The notes under the pieces were generated by a model. That model saw only the letters and a list, made by a program, of their open reading frames with translations, was not told where the DNA came from and did not search any database. 64,000 bases of DNA, taken from positions 248,001 through 312,000 of the forward strand of contig NZ_JABTEZ010000003.1 of NCBI RefSeq assembly GCF_015711605.1, written 5' to 3'. This stretch comes from Planomonospora sp. ID67723. Lineage in GTDB: Bacteria > Actinomycetota > Actinomycetes > Streptosporangiales > Streptosporangiaceae. Below are positions 38,676 through 47,708 of the stretch, piece by piece. The position numbers and the translations under genes are program-made. Position 1 is the first letter of the stretch; each line of letters starts with the position of its first letter.

Positions 38676-39005
38676 TCAGGCGACCCTGACGGAGTGCGGG
38701 CCGACGCTGATCGTCACATCGAGGTGTCCGCCCAGTGCGGTCGCATAGGCGCGAAGGGTTTCCAGTTCCATGGCGTCCAGATCGCCGTTTTCGATCTGGG
38801 AAACCCGCGACTGGGAGATGCCGAGCGCGGCGGCGACGTCAGCTTGGGTTTTGCCGAGCGACTTACGCAGTTCCTTCAGGTGGTGGCCGCCAACGTAGGC
38901 ATCCAGCTTGGCTTCGGCGGTGGCCTGCCGCTCCGGGGTGGCCAGCTCGGGATGGAGCCGGTGGGCCTCGGCCTTGACCTCCTGCCAGCGGCGCGCAGGG
39001 CTCAT
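38676..39005 (-). CDS. XRE-family HTH protein, antitoxin-like
   Basis: This 109-residue protein has a C-terminal Cro/CI helix-turn-helix (LRKSLGKTQADVAAALGISQ, then SRVSQIENGD) and an N-terminal helical part. The closest type is the HigA-like antitoxin that follows a RelE/Gp49-type toxin gene. GGAGGA precedes the chosen ATG. No toxin frame is present between this gene and the ATPase gene upstream, so it may be a solitary regulator or the surviving half of a toxin-antitoxin pair. Confidence 0.82.
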   Translation of the reverse strand: MSPARRWQEVKAEAHRLHPELATPERQATAEAKLDAYVGGHHLKELRKSLGKTQADVAAALGISQSRVSQIENGDLDAMELETLRAYATALGGHLDVTISVGPHSVRVA

Positions 39006-39179
39006 CGCCTGTCCTCCTTCCTTCATCGATCGTGTGCGTAGCATGATCGCAGTAGTCGCCGACGAAAGAGATCTGGACACTCGGCCGGAGGAGACCCTTG
39101 CCGGTAGGGATCGCTTTCTGGGTGACTAGCTGGGTGACAGCGACCGTGGACGCGACCGGGCGCCGGCGGGCTGGGAGGG

Positions 39180-40439
39180 CTATGGGTGTGTCTCCCAGAG
39201 TGCGCTCACAGGGACGGCCAGCATGCGGTCTCCGAAGGAGAAGGTGTGGGTGCCGGTGTGCAGGACCAGTCCGGCGACGAAGTCGGGGCCGACACGCTCG
39301 GCGAGGTGACGAAGTCCTTTGAAGTCCTCCGGCCGTACGGTGGACGCGGCCTTGACCTCGACACCTACCACCTGGCCCTGGCGGGTCTCCAGGATGGCGT
39401 CGACCTCCACCTTGTCCTTGGTCCGGTAGTGATAGAGCTCGACCAGGGTGTCCGACCAGGTCGTCTGCCTGGACAGCTCCATGAGGACGAACCCTTCCAG
39501 CAGCGGGCCGAACGCGGAACCCGGCCGGAGCAGGCCCCGGGCGTCGGCGCCGAGAAGGTTCGCGGCCACACCCGAGTCGACGAAGGCGATCTTCGGGGTG
39601 TGGACGGCCCGGTTGCTGATGTTCTTCGACCAGGCGGGAACACGCTTCACCAGGAAGACCTCTTCCAGAAGCGCCAGGAACCTCGCGGTCGTGGTGCCGG
39701 GCAACCCGAGATCACGGCTCAGCGCCTGGACGACGAGCAGTTGGCCGGACCTGGCCGCCAGCAGCTTGATCAACGCGCGTAGTTCTGCGATGCGCTCGAT
39801 CTCCGACAGCTGCATCACATCGCGGTTGATCAGGTCGCCGACGTAGGAGTCGAAGAATCGTTGCCTGCGACGGGCGTTGGTGCGGGCGACCGCCTCGGGG
39901 TAACCGCCGCGTACCAGGCGCTCGGCGTAGTCCGCTCGGGTCAGCTGGGAGGTGTGCCGTAGCTCGGGACCCCGGCCGAAGACCGCGTCGATGAACCCGT
40001 CGGGCCGCCCGCCGATCTCCCCCTGTGCGAACGGCCAGAGTTCGATGGTCTCCATCCGCCCGGGCAGGGTGTCAGGTAGCCCACGCAGCGCGAGGAGGCG
40101 GGAGGATCCGGTGAGGAGATACCTGCCGGGCCTTGGGTTGGCATCCACCTGGGATTTGATGGCGAGCAGCAGTTCGGGAGCCCGCTGGATCTCGTCGATG
40201 ACCATCCGCTCTGGAAAGTCGACGAATCCGCTGGGGTCGCTCAGCGCCGCCTGCCGGGTCAACGGGTCGTCGAGATCACGCCACTCGGTGTCTCCAGCCT
40301 TGGCGAGTTGCCGGACCAGAGTGCTTTTGCCCGACTGGCGGGCGCCGTTGACCAGGACGACGCGGGTATCGGCTAGAGCGTCCGTGACCGCCTGCTCCGC
40401 ATGACGTCGGACCAGGTGCCCCAGCGGTGTCGTGACCAT
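39180..40439 (-). CDS. AAA ATPase with DUF4143 domain
   Basis: This 419-residue protein has an N-terminal AAA_14 P-loop domain (Walker A GARQSGKST, Walker B MVIDEIQRAP, sensor LLTGSSRL). The C-terminal DUF4143 domain is PD-(D/E)XK-like, with VEVDAILE and VGVEVKA as its acidic core. This widespread family is often in accessory regions and has no clear function; some members are thought to be nucleases or part of mobile-element conflict. The start overlaps no neighbour. The XRE gene downstream is about 170 bp away. Confidence 0.88.
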   Translation of the reverse strand: MVTTPLGHLVRRHAEQAVTDALADTRVVLVNGARQSGKSTLVRQLAKAGDTEWRDLDDPLTRQAALSDPSGFVDFPERMVIDEIQRAPELLLAIKSQVDANPRPGRYLLTGSSRLLALRGLPDTLPGRMETIELWPFAQGEIGGRPDGFIDAVFGRGPELRHTSQLTRADYAERLVRGGYPEAVARTNARRRQRFFDSYVGDLINRDVMQLSEIERIAELRALIKLLAARSGQLLVVQALSRDLGLPGTTTARFLALLEEVFLVKRVPAWSKNISNRAVHTPKIAFVDSGVAANLLGADARGLLRPGSAFGPLLEGFVLMELSRQTTWSDTLVELYHYRTKDKVEVDAILETRQGQVVGVEVKAASTVRPEDFKGLRHLAERVGPDFVAGLVLHTGTHTFSFGDRMLAVPVSALWETHP

Positions 40440-40762
40440 ACGTTCATCATGCCAGAGGCGGTGAGATAGCCGTCATGATCACGGTGAGATGGTCGCTGAT
40501 GTGACGGTGGAATGGTCGGTGAGAGCATCTCCGGGGACACGTGGAGACCGTTGTGATCACGCGGGAGCGCGGGGCGAGTGGAGTCCGGCAAAGCGTCCCT
40601 CCAGGAGATGATTGCGGTATCGGCTCCTCCGTAGCCGTCGATGAAGGACACCGGCCAGGTGGTCGGGACCGGTGAAGGCCGCGTTGCCCCGTCCGGGGCC
40701 GACACCCCCTGACAGCCGCGAACTGGCGCCGACGACCATCGCGTTCCGATGGGAACGCGATC
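40440..40762. other. intergenic region with three imperfect 23-bp repeats
   Basis: No credible gene is seen on either strand. At 40459-40527 a 23-bp unit starting CGGTGAGAT / CGGTGAGAT / CGGTGGAAT occurs three times with drift. The rest is unstructured. Confidence 0.5.
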
Positions 40763-41491
40763 TCAGGGAAGCCACTCCTGAAGCTCGGCGAGATGCCCGA
40801 GCTCCGCCTCGATGCGCTGCCTGTCGTCGTCGGTGAGCTCCAGAGCGCGTAGATCGGCGGCCCACGGATCGGCGGGTTCGCCGAGGACTGCGGCCAGGTC
40901 GATGAGGTGGCACAGGGCGATAGCCCGCTCGGCCGCCGGGGCGTCCGCGCCGTGCCTGCGCACCGCGGACTTGAGCGCGCGGAAAGCCTGCAGGTCGTCG
41001 TTTTTGAACTCACGCAGGATCCGGGCGTTGTCGAGCGCCTTGGCCAGGCCCGTCAGCTTCTTCGAGCCGCCGTACTCCAGTTCGGTCGGTTCGTCGCGCT
41101 GGATGAATATGATCGAGTTCCCGGACGGATCGATCAGCGTGAACCGGGACGCGCCCGGCCGGTAGCGGGTGATCCGGGGAAGGCCGGAACCCGGCACCTT
41201 CCCGTGGACCCTGCGCAGTGCCGCGACGAACGCCGCGTGGTACGGCGCCACGGCGTCGACCATGACCAGGCAGCCTCCGGACTTCTCCCGGGCCGGATCC
41301 AGTCCCTTGGGCGCCGGGCCGAAGTGCAGGTGGAATCCGCTCCACCGCAGCGCCAGATAGACATAGGGCTTGCTCTGTTTGTAGGTCGCCTCGAACCCCA
41401 GCGCCTCATAGAACGCCAGAGTCTCCTCCACCGACGCGCACGGCATCAACGGCACCGTCGTCTCGTTCGGCCGGATCGCGGGTTCACTCAC
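40763..41491 (-). CDS. VOC-fold protein with C-terminal helical extension
   Basis: This 242-residue protein has an N-terminal glyoxalase/bleomycin-resistance-like domain (PLMPCASVEETLAFYEALGF, then WSGFHLHFG and FTLIDPSGNSIIFIQ). An unusual helical C-terminal half follows (about 145-242, LAKALDNARILREFKNDDLQ, ELTDDDRQRIEAELGHLAEL). The GTG start (MSEPAIRPNE) has GGTGGA five bases upstream. Longer in-frame starts extend into unlikely sequence. Substrate or drug is unknown. The gene stands between the ATPase and the VanX-like gene on the same strand. Confidence 0.82.
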   Translation of the reverse strand: MSEPAIRPNETTVPLMPCASVEETLAFYEALGFEATYKQSKPYVYLALRWSGFHLHFGPAPKGLDPAREKSGGCLVMVDAVAPYHAAFVAALRRVHGKVPGSGLPRITRYRPGASRFTLIDPSGNSIIFIQRDEPTELEYGGSKKLTGLAKALDNARILREFKNDDLQAFRALKSAVRRHGADAPAAERAIALCHLIDLAAVLGEPADPWAADLRALELTDDDRQRIEAELGHLAELQEWLP

Positions 41492-41681
41492 GTCATTCCA
41501 CCTTCCAGGTCGTCCGACGATGCTTACGCCCTTCGGCGAACCTCGCATATGGATCGTTCCAGGCGGTGTGGCGTGCCCCGGCCCGCACAGCGGCTGTCCC
41601 GAGGAAGAGCCGGTCCGCGCACTGCGTGGGCCGGTCATGCACCGGCTGGGCTCCGGCCCGCGAGGCGACTCCGACGGACCG

Positions 41682-41711
41682 CGGGCGGCAGGGCCTTCGC
41701 CCTGCCGCCCG
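41682..41711. terminator. terminator after VanX-like gene
   Basis: A perfect 13-bp stem (CGGGCGGCAGGGC and its complement) closes a CTTC tetraloop, 20 bp beyond the VanX-like stop. Confidence 0.75.
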
Positions 41712-41730
41712 TTCCTTCTGGCCTGCCCCC

Positions 41731-42363
41731 TCACAACACCACCGGTCCGTATCGGGCGGCCGGTGCCCCGGTGATGTGCGCCCAGTAGCGGTCGCCGTAA
41801 GACCAGTGCCACCACTCGGTGGGGTAGTTGACCAGGCCCATCGCGCTCAGCGCCTGGCTCAGGATGCGGCGGTGCTCCCCGGCCTCAGCGGAGATGCCGG
41901 CACTGGCGGTGTGGCAGGCCTCGGTGCCGGTGTCGTTGACCTCGGTGCCCATCCAGAGTTCGGCGCCGTCGGTGGTGCACAGGGTCAGGTCGACCGCGGC
42001 GCCCGCGACGTGCGGCGCGATCTCGGGCGGGGAGATGTAGCGGCTGGCCCGCCGGCGGTACCAAACCTCGTCACGACCCGGGTGCGCGATCCGGAGCCGG
42101 TCGACGTGGGCGTCGAAGTACCTGGTTTGCGTCTCCACCGGCCGGAAGCCCTCAATGATCAAGAAGCGCAGTCCGGGCCCCAGCAAGGTCTGGGCGGTGA
42201 CCAGGCGATCTACGACACCGAAGCGAAGCCGAGCGTAGAAGCCGTCCGGGTCGGCCATGCGCGGATCGACGCGCAGCGCCTGGACGGTACGGAGATCGAT
42301 CAGAGCTTCGCCGGACTCTTTGACCGGCATACGGCTGATCGCGGGATCGGAGAGCAGAATCAT
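41731..42363 (-). CDS. D-alanyl-D-alanine dipeptidase, VanX-like (M15 family)
   Basis: This 210-residue zinc dipeptidase has the M15D/VanX ligands: R74 (EGFRPVE), H118 and D125 (HVAGAAVDLTL), E183 and H186 (TEWWHWSYGD). Spacing matches VanX almost residue for residue. It has no signal peptide, as expected for a cytoplasmic enzyme that cleaves D-Ala-D-Ala. GAAGGA lies six bases before the ATG. No vanH or vanA partner is nearby, so a housekeeping peptidoglycan-recycling role is as likely as glycopeptide resistance. Confidence 0.9.
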   Translation of the reverse strand: MILLSDPAISRMPVKESGEALIDLRTVQALRVDPRMADPDGFYARLRFGVVDRLVTAQTLLGPGLRFLIIEGFRPVETQTRYFDAHVDRLRIAHPGRDEVWYRRRASRYISPPEIAPHVAGAAVDLTLCTTDGAELWMGTEVNDTGTEACHTASAGISAEAGEHRRILSQALSAMGLVNYPTEWWHWSYGDRYWAHITGAPAARYGPVVL

Positions 42364-42475
42364 TTCTTGTCCTTCGGCGACTCGGCCAGTGGCGGTCACT
42401 GCTTGGTGGGGATGCGACGGGAAGTGCTCCGTTGCGCCGTCCTCGACATCGGCCCGGACACCCGGCAAAAAGAAA

Positions 42476-42507
42476 CCGGGGTTCGGACCGTCTGGTTCGA
42501 ACCCCGG
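42476..42507 (-). terminator. intrinsic terminator of the NlpC-like gene
   Basis: CCGGGGTTCG and CGAACCCCGG form a 10-bp stem directly after the stop. On the minus strand it is followed by TTTCTTTTTG, a real U-tract. Confidence 0.9.
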
Positions 42508-42511
42508 AGAT

Positions 42512-44260
42512 TCACACGAGGCGGATGGCGTTCCAGTCCCAGCCCGCTGCGGCGGGCACGGTGTAGGCGCTGGTGAAGGAGGCGAAAGCGCCGCTGGTGC
42601 TGGCGCGGGAGGTGTGCATGCTGATCGAGCCGTCGGTGTGGCGGTACATGATCGCCAGGTCGGCGCGGTGGTCGCCGTTGTAGTCACCGGCCAGGAGTTT
42701 GAAGGCGTTCCAGTCCCAGCCCGCTGCGGCGGGCACGGTGTAGCTGCCCGTGAAGGGGGTGAAGTCGCCGTTGGCGTTGGCCAGGGAGGTGTACAGCTGG
42801 ATGGAGCCGTCGGCGTGGCGGTACATCATCACCGCGTCCGCCCGGCCGTCGCCGTTGGCGTCGCCGGACACCAGGCGGATGGCGTTCCAGTCCCAGCCCG
42901 CTGCGGCGGGCACGGTGTAGGCGCTGGTGAAGGAGGCGAAAGCGCCGCTGGTGCTGGCGCGGGAGGTGTGCATGCTGATCGAGCCGTCGGTGTGGCGGTA
43001 CATGATCGCCAGGTCGGCGCGGTGGTCGCCGTTGTAGTCACCGGCCAGGAGTTTGAAGGCGTTCCAGTCCCAGCCCGCTGCGGCGGGCACGGTGTAGCTG
43101 CCCGTGAAGGGGGTGAAGTCGCCGTTGGCGTTGGCCAGGGAGGTGTACAGCTGGATGGAGCCGTCGGCGTGGCGGTACATCATCACCGCGTCCGCCCGGC
43201 CGTCGCCGTTGGCGTCGCCGGACACCAGGCGGATGGCGTTCCAGTCCCAGCCCGCTGCGGCGGGCACGGTGTAGGCGCTGGTGAAGGAGGCGAAAGCGCC
43301 GCTGGTGCTGGCGCGGGAGGTGTGCATGCTGATCGAGCCGTCGGTGTGGCGGTACATGATCGCCAGGTCGGCGCGGTGGTCGCCGTTGTAGTCACCGGCC
43401 AGGAGTTTGAAGGCGTTCCAGTCCCAGCCCGCTGCGGCGGGCACGGTGTAGCTGCCCGTGAAGGGGGTGAAGTCGCCGTTGGCGTTGGCCAGGGAGGTGT
43501 ACAGCTGGATGGAGCCGTCGGCGTGGCGGTACATCATCGCCGAGTCCGTCCGGCCGTCGCCGTTGAAGTCTCCCGACGCCTGCCCGACCGACGAGTCCTG
43601 GGACGGTGGCGCGGCCAGGTCGTCGATGATGTTGTTGTAGCGGATCGGGCGGTAGCTCTGCAGGCCGGACCACGACTCGCTGCCCACCTGGCCGTGGGAG
43701 TTGGCCGTCGGCCCCTTGGCCCAGTCGTCCCGCCAGCCGTCGCCGTCGCGGTCGTCTCCGCCGTTGAGGGAGTAGGTCCACGCTCCCTGGGAGTGATCGG
43801 CGGGATTCTTCCATCGGGCGAACAGCTCGATATGGCCGGACTTCAGGATCGCGTCTCCGGGCTTCAGATCGTGCAGGCTGCCCAGGTAGTGCTTCCCCGA
43901 CCAGCTCTCGAAGTCGTCGGTGCTGTTTCCGCCTTTGCCGGAGTTGGCGGTGATGTGCCATGCCATGGAGACCAGCCCGGAACAGTCCGGGCCGTATCTG
44001 TTGTCTCCTTCCACGTCTGTGTAAAGCGTGTCCGAGCGTCGTGTGAGGTTGTACCGGACCGCGCGGTCAACCCAGTTCTGAGCGCGGGCGAGCACCTCGG
44101 AGCGAGTGATCTGGCCACCGGGAGTGGAGGCGGCGCGGGCCGCCGCGGCGCTCGCGTGGGCCGGGGCCGCGGTGACCGTGGTCACCGCGGCCCCGGCGAG
44201 GCCGAGGGCCGCGGCCGCCATCAGGCTGAGCGTGCCGGAGACCAGGTGGTTGAGTTTCAT
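42512..44260 (-). CDS. secreted NlpC/P60-like cysteine hydrolase with six FG-GAP/VCBS-type repeats
   Basis: This 582-residue exported protein has a Sec signal peptide (about 1-37, ending APAHA), then an NlpC-like domain (about 50-205) with C93 in YGPDCSGLVSMAW and H143 in SGHIELFARW. Six about 59-residue repeats fill residues 220-582. Two alternating types occur: one begins GDFNGDGRTDSAMMYRH, the other GDYNGDHRADLAIMYRH, both with Asp-rich calcium-binding loops like FG-GAP/VCBS blades, and each ends in YTVPAAAGWDWNA. The first domain probably cuts cell-wall or other peptides; the repeats may form a propeller for binding. The last repeat stops early at IRLV. AAGGA precedes the ATG. Confidence 0.87.
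   Translation of the reverse strand: MKLNHLVSGTLSLMAAAALGLAGAAVTTVTAAPAHASAAAARAASTPGGQITRSEVLARAQNWVDRAVRYNLTRRSDTLYTDVEGDNRYGPDCSGLVSMAWHITANSGKGGNSTDDFESWSGKHYLGSLHDLKPGDAILKSGHIELFARWKNPADHSQGAWTYSLNGGDDRDGDGWRDDWAKGPTANSHGQVGSESWSGLQSYRPIRYNNIIDDLAAPPSQDSSVGQASGDFNGDGRTDSAMMYRHADGSIQLYTSLANANGDFTPFTGSYTVPAAAGWDWNAFKLLAGDYNGDHRADLAIMYRHTDGSISMHTSRASTSGAFASFTSAYTVPAAAGWDWNAIRLVSGDANGDGRADAVMMYRHADGSIQLYTSLANANGDFTPFTGSYTVPAAAGWDWNAFKLLAGDYNGDHRADLAIMYRHTDGSISMHTSRASTSGAFASFTSAYTVPAAAGWDWNAIRLVSGDANGDGRADAVMMYRHADGSIQLYTSLANANGDFTPFTGSYTVPAAAGWDWNAFKLLAGDYNGDHRADLAIMYRHTDGSISMHTSRASTSGAFASFTSAYTVPAAAGWDWNAIRLV
42521..43582. repeat. three near-identical 354-bp tandem repeats inside the NlpC-like gene
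   Basis: The unit begins with gcggatggcgttcc at 42521, 42875 and 43229, exactly 354 bp (118 codons) apart. The copies appear essentially identical except at the outer edges (from about 43540). Each unit encodes one pair of the two repeat types. Confidence 0.95.
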
Positions 44261-44353
44261 GGGGATTCCTTCTGGTGGAGGGGGGTGATCCCTGACACCG
44301 GAAGGCTCGAGCCGGGTACTGAAACTTCGCTGAAAATCCGTGGCGGATGGTTT

Positions 44354-47300
44354 TCAGCGGACTCCCGGACCTGCGGTGAGCTCGCCGTACTCGCGGGCGC
44401 CATGGTCGTGGAAGGTCTTCAGCGCCTGGGCACGAAGGGCGGCGGCGGCCTCTGGTTCGCCGCGGGCCTCATGGAGCAGGGCGAGGACGCATTCCGTGCG
44501 GGCGCGCCAGAGCGGGGCCTCGACGTCCTGCCATACCTCCATCGCCGCGGCCAGGCAGGCGGCCGCGTTCTCCGGACGCCCGTCGGCCAGGTGGAGCTCG
44601 CCGAGGGTGCGCAGGGTGACTCCCTGGCCCCAGCGATCCCCCATCGCCTGGCAGACCGACAGCACGTCCTCCAGTGACGCCAGCGCCTGCTCGGCCTGGC
44701 CCAGACGCAACCGGGCCTTGGCCTGCGCACGGATCGAATAGGCCTCCATCAGCCTGTCGCCGAGCCGGCTGAAGATGGCCACGGCCTGCCCGGCGGTGTC
44801 GATCGCCGGGCCGTACCGGCCGGTCGCCCGGTGGAACAGGCTCATGATGCGCAAGGTCAGCGCCTCGCCTCGGTGGCTGCCGGCGCGCCGGTAGGCGGCC
44901 AGTGATTCGACCAGATTCGTCCAGCCGGTGGCGTAGTCGCCGCGCTCCAGTCGGACCGAGGCGGCCAGCCGCTGCATGTCGCCGATTCCGCTGTCCTCGC
45001 CGAGCCTCCTGAGCAGCGGGCCGGCCTGGTCGAGGAAATGCAGGGATTCGACCAGGCGGCCGGCTTCACGGCAGGCCGCGCCCAGCCCGATCAGCGAGAT
45101 CGCCTGACCGCGCGGGTCGCTCAGTTCACGGAAGGCGCCGAGCGCTTCGGTGAAGTGCTGCCGGGCCTCGGGATAGCGATCCTGCAGGTAACGCAGGTGC
45201 CCTAGTTCGGCCAGCATGGTCACCTCGCTGTACCGGTCGCCGGCGGCCCGGGCGGCGGTCAGCGCCGCGTGATTGATCCGCTCCCGGGCGCCGAACCGGT
45301 TGACCCCCAGGAAGGACGGGCCCAGCCGGGCCGAGGCGAACTGGCAGACCAGAGCGTGCAGACCGATTGCGGCAGCACGCTCCAGGCCGACGACCAGCGC
45401 GGGCTGTTCGACCTCGAACCAGGCATGCGGGGCTTGCCGTACCCGGGCCAGCAGTTCCTGCGGCATCGAGGGCGCCGCCACCGGCGGCCGCAGCCAGCCG
45501 AGTTCCTCAGACGGGGTGTCCACGGCGACCTGCTCCGCGAGGCTCAGCCAGGCGCCCAGTACCTGGGCCACTCCTGCCAGCGCCTCGTCCGGTTCCTCGC
45601 CTTCGGCCCGTTCGCGCCCGTACAGACCCACCAGGTCGTGCAACCGGTACCGCAGGCCGCCCACCTCGTCGACCCGGCTGAAGTCGACCAGGTGCGCGTC
45701 CACCAGCCGCTCCACCACGTCCTCGGCGAGGATCTCGCCGGTGCCGGTCAACCACGCGACGATCGGCGGGGAGAACTCCGGCACCCCCAGGTACCCCAGC
45801 CGCCGCAGCGCCCGCTGCGCGTCGGCGTCCAGTCCCCGGTAACTGAGCTCGAAGCCGGCCCGGACCTCCAGGTCCGCGATCGCCAACTCGTCCAACCGGC
45901 GGCGTTCGTCGGCCAGCCGCTCAGCCAGCAGCCGCAACGGCCAGCGCTGCCGGGTGGCCAGCCGTGCGCCGGCGATGCAGAGCGCCAGCGGCAGCCGTCC
46001 GCACAGCTCGGCGATGGCCCGCGCCGCCTGCTCCTCGGCGGCCACCCGCTCGGTGCCGACGATCCGGGCGAGCAACTCGACCGCCTCGCCGGTGTCCAGG
46101 ACGTCCAGGTCGGTACGGCAGGCTCCGGACAGTCCGCCGAGCCGGTTGCGTGCAGTGACCAGTACGGCGCAGCCGGGTCCGCCCGGAAGCAGCGGACGGA
46201 CCTGCCGTTCGGAGGCGGCGTCGTCGAGAAGCACCAACACCCGTCGATCAGCCAGCAGGCGGCGATACAGTTCGGCCCGCTCGGGGGTGGATGCCGGGAC
46301 GGCCGCCGCCTCCACCCCCAACGCCTTGAGGAACCGTCCCAGCACCTCACCGGCGTCGGCGGGGGCGTCACTCATCCCGCGCAGTTCGGCATACAGATGC
46401 CCGTCGGGGAAGGCGGCCGCGACCCGGTGGGCGACGTGGACGGCCAGGGCGGATTTGCCGCTGCCGCCGCGGCCCGCGATCACCTGGATGGGCGTGTCCG
46501 GCTCGGGCGTCAGCGCCGCGATCAGGGCCGAGGCCTGAGGGGCGCGGCCGGTGAAGTCGGCGGGTGCCAGCGGCAACTGGGCCGGCGCGGCGGTGTGCGC
46601 CACCTCGCCGGTCGGCGGCGCGGCCAGGGCGGGGTCGCCGCGCAGGATCGCCTGGTGCAGGGTGGTCAGCTCCGGGCCCGGATCCACCCCGAGCTCCTCG
46701 ATCAGGGCGTCGCGGCCCTCGCGGAAGGTCGCCAGAGCGTCGGACCGGCGGCCGAGCCGGTACAGGGCGGTCATGTACTGGCCGCGCAGCCTTTCGTTGG
46801 CGGGGTGGCGGCCGACCAGCATGGCCAGCTCAGCCACCAACCGGCCATGCTGTCCCAGCGCCATATCGGCGGCGATGCGTTCCTCGACGGCGGTCAGCCG
46901 CAGGTGCTCCAACCGGGCCGCCTCGCCGGCCAGCAGGGAGCCGCCCAGTCCGGCCAGGGCGGGCCCTCGCCACAAGGCCAGTGCGGCGGTGAGCAGGTCG
47001 GATGTCTCCCGGGGCGCGGACGTCTGGCGTGCCCGGGTCAGGAGCCGGTCGAACTCGTCCACGTCCAGCGATCCGCTGGGGATCCGGGCCAGGTAGCCGG
47101 GCGGGTGGGTGACGATCACGTCCGTGGCGCCGTGCAGGGCCAGCGATCGGCGCAGCGTCTTGACGTAGGTCTGGATCGCTGCCCTGGCGGTGTCCGGTGG
47201 GTTGTCGGGCCAGATGATGTCGATCAGGCGGGTGATCGGCACGATGTGGCCGTGCTCGAGCAGTAGCGCGGCCAGCAGTGTCTGTGGTTTGGACCCGCCG

Positions 47301-47359
47301 AGGGGCACCAGCGATCCGCCGGCCGCCACCTCGGCCGCCCCCAGGAGCCGAAATTCCAC
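44354..47359 (-). CDS. SARP-family regulator with NB-ARC and TPR domains (AfsR-like)
   Basis: This 1001-residue regulator starts with a short winged-helix DNA-binding domain (FRLLGAAEVAAGGSLVPLGG) and the BTAD helical domain to about 250. A STAND ATPase follows (Walker A IAGRGGSGKSALAV at about 290, VLVLLDDAASERQVRPLLPG as Walker B). Then come a winged-helix module and TPR repeats (from about 690, such as GDRYSEVTMLAELGHLRYLQ). Architecture and length match AfsR-like activators of secondary metabolism. The GTG has GGGAG six bases upstream. No biosynthetic cluster lies adjacent, so it may be a pleiotropic regulator. Confidence 0.92.
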   Translation of the reverse strand: MEFRLLGAAEVAAGGSLVPLGGSKPQTLLAALLLEHGHIVPITRLIDIIWPDNPPDTARAAIQTYVKTLRRSLALHGATDVIVTHPPGYLARIPSGSLDVDEFDRLLTRARQTSAPRETSDLLTAALALWRGPALAGLGGSLLAGEAARLEHLRLTAVEERIAADMALGQHGRLVAELAMLVGRHPANERLRGQYMTALYRLGRRSDALATFREGRDALIEELGVDPGPELTTLHQAILRGDPALAAPPTGEVAHTAAPAQLPLAPADFTGRAPQASALIAALTPEPDTPIQVIAGRGGSGKSALAVHVAHRVAAAFPDGHLYAELRGMSDAPADAGEVLGRFLKALGVEAAAVPASTPERAELYRRLLADRRVLVLLDDAASERQVRPLLPGGPGCAVLVTARNRLGGLSGACRTDLDVLDTGEAVELLARIVGTERVAAEEQAARAIAELCGRLPLALCIAGARLATRQRWPLRLLAERLADERRRLDELAIADLEVRAGFELSYRGLDADAQRALRRLGYLGVPEFSPPIVAWLTGTGEILAEDVVERLVDAHLVDFSRVDEVGGLRYRLHDLVGLYGRERAEGEEPDEALAGVAQVLGAWLSLAEQVAVDTPSEELGWLRPPVAAPSMPQELLARVRQAPHAWFEVEQPALVVGLERAAAIGLHALVCQFASARLGPSFLGVNRFGARERINHAALTAARAAGDRYSEVTMLAELGHLRYLQDRYPEARQHFTEALGAFRELSDPRGQAISLIGLGAACREAGRLVESLHFLDQAGPLLRRLGEDSGIGDMQRLAASVRLERGDYATGWTNLVESLAAYRRAGSHRGEALTLRIMSLFHRATGRYGPAIDTAGQAVAIFSRLGDRLMEAYSIRAQAKARLRLGQAEQALASLEDVLSVCQAMGDRWGQGVTLRTLGELHLADGRPENAAACLAAAMEVWQDVEAPLWRARTECVLALLHEARGEPEAAAALRAQALKTFHDHGAREYGELTAGPGVR

Positions 47360-47708
47360 CGCTGTCTCCCGCTCTCGGCCTTCTCGGTGCAGACATGACG
47401 ATCAAGCTGGGGACATTGTCGATTAAGGATGCTGTGGCCGCCAGATCCTTTTTGTCTGGCCATGGCCGGGGCGGACCCCGACCAGCATCGCGCCCCGGTG
47501 ACAACGGTTCGGACGTGTGGGCGAAGAGTAATGCGACCAAGACCGGGGTGGACGTCGCCCGACGCGGCACCGGTCGAGCTTGCTCCGCTTCGGCGGGCAT
47601 CAATGGGCCAGGGCCCAGCCCAGGTCGGAACGCGAACGCGGTGTACGGATCGGCCGAAGCGACCCTCCGGGGTACCGCGGAAACCGCTCCGCCCCTCAAA
47701 GGCCGACG
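47360..47708. other. intergenic region between helR and the SARP gene
   Basis: About 350 bp without a supported gene. An AT-rich patch near 47410-47460 contains the dyad GCCAGA-9-TCTGGC (47440-47460). It presumably includes the SARP promoter and the helR transcript end. Confidence 0.5.

Noticed and set aside
39006-39179. Possible toxin gene partner of the XRE protein
   Set aside because: No frame of sufficient length or with RelE/HigB-type motifs is found between the XRE and ATPase genes.
42521-43582. Possible CRISPR-like or satellite array
   Set aside because: Repeats are 354 bp, contiguous, in frame and protein-coding, with no spacers.
44261-44353. Possible riboswitch upstream of the secreted NlpC-like gene, as seen for some cell-wall hydrolases
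   Set aside because: Only 93 bp separate it from the SARP stop, too short for a ydaO-type element, and no such fold is visible.
42257-44677. Long plus-strand frame with periodic repeats opposite the NlpC-like gene
   Set aside because: Its periodicity only mirrors the 354-bp repeats of the minus-strand gene, which has a signal peptide, a Cys/His active site and a terminator.
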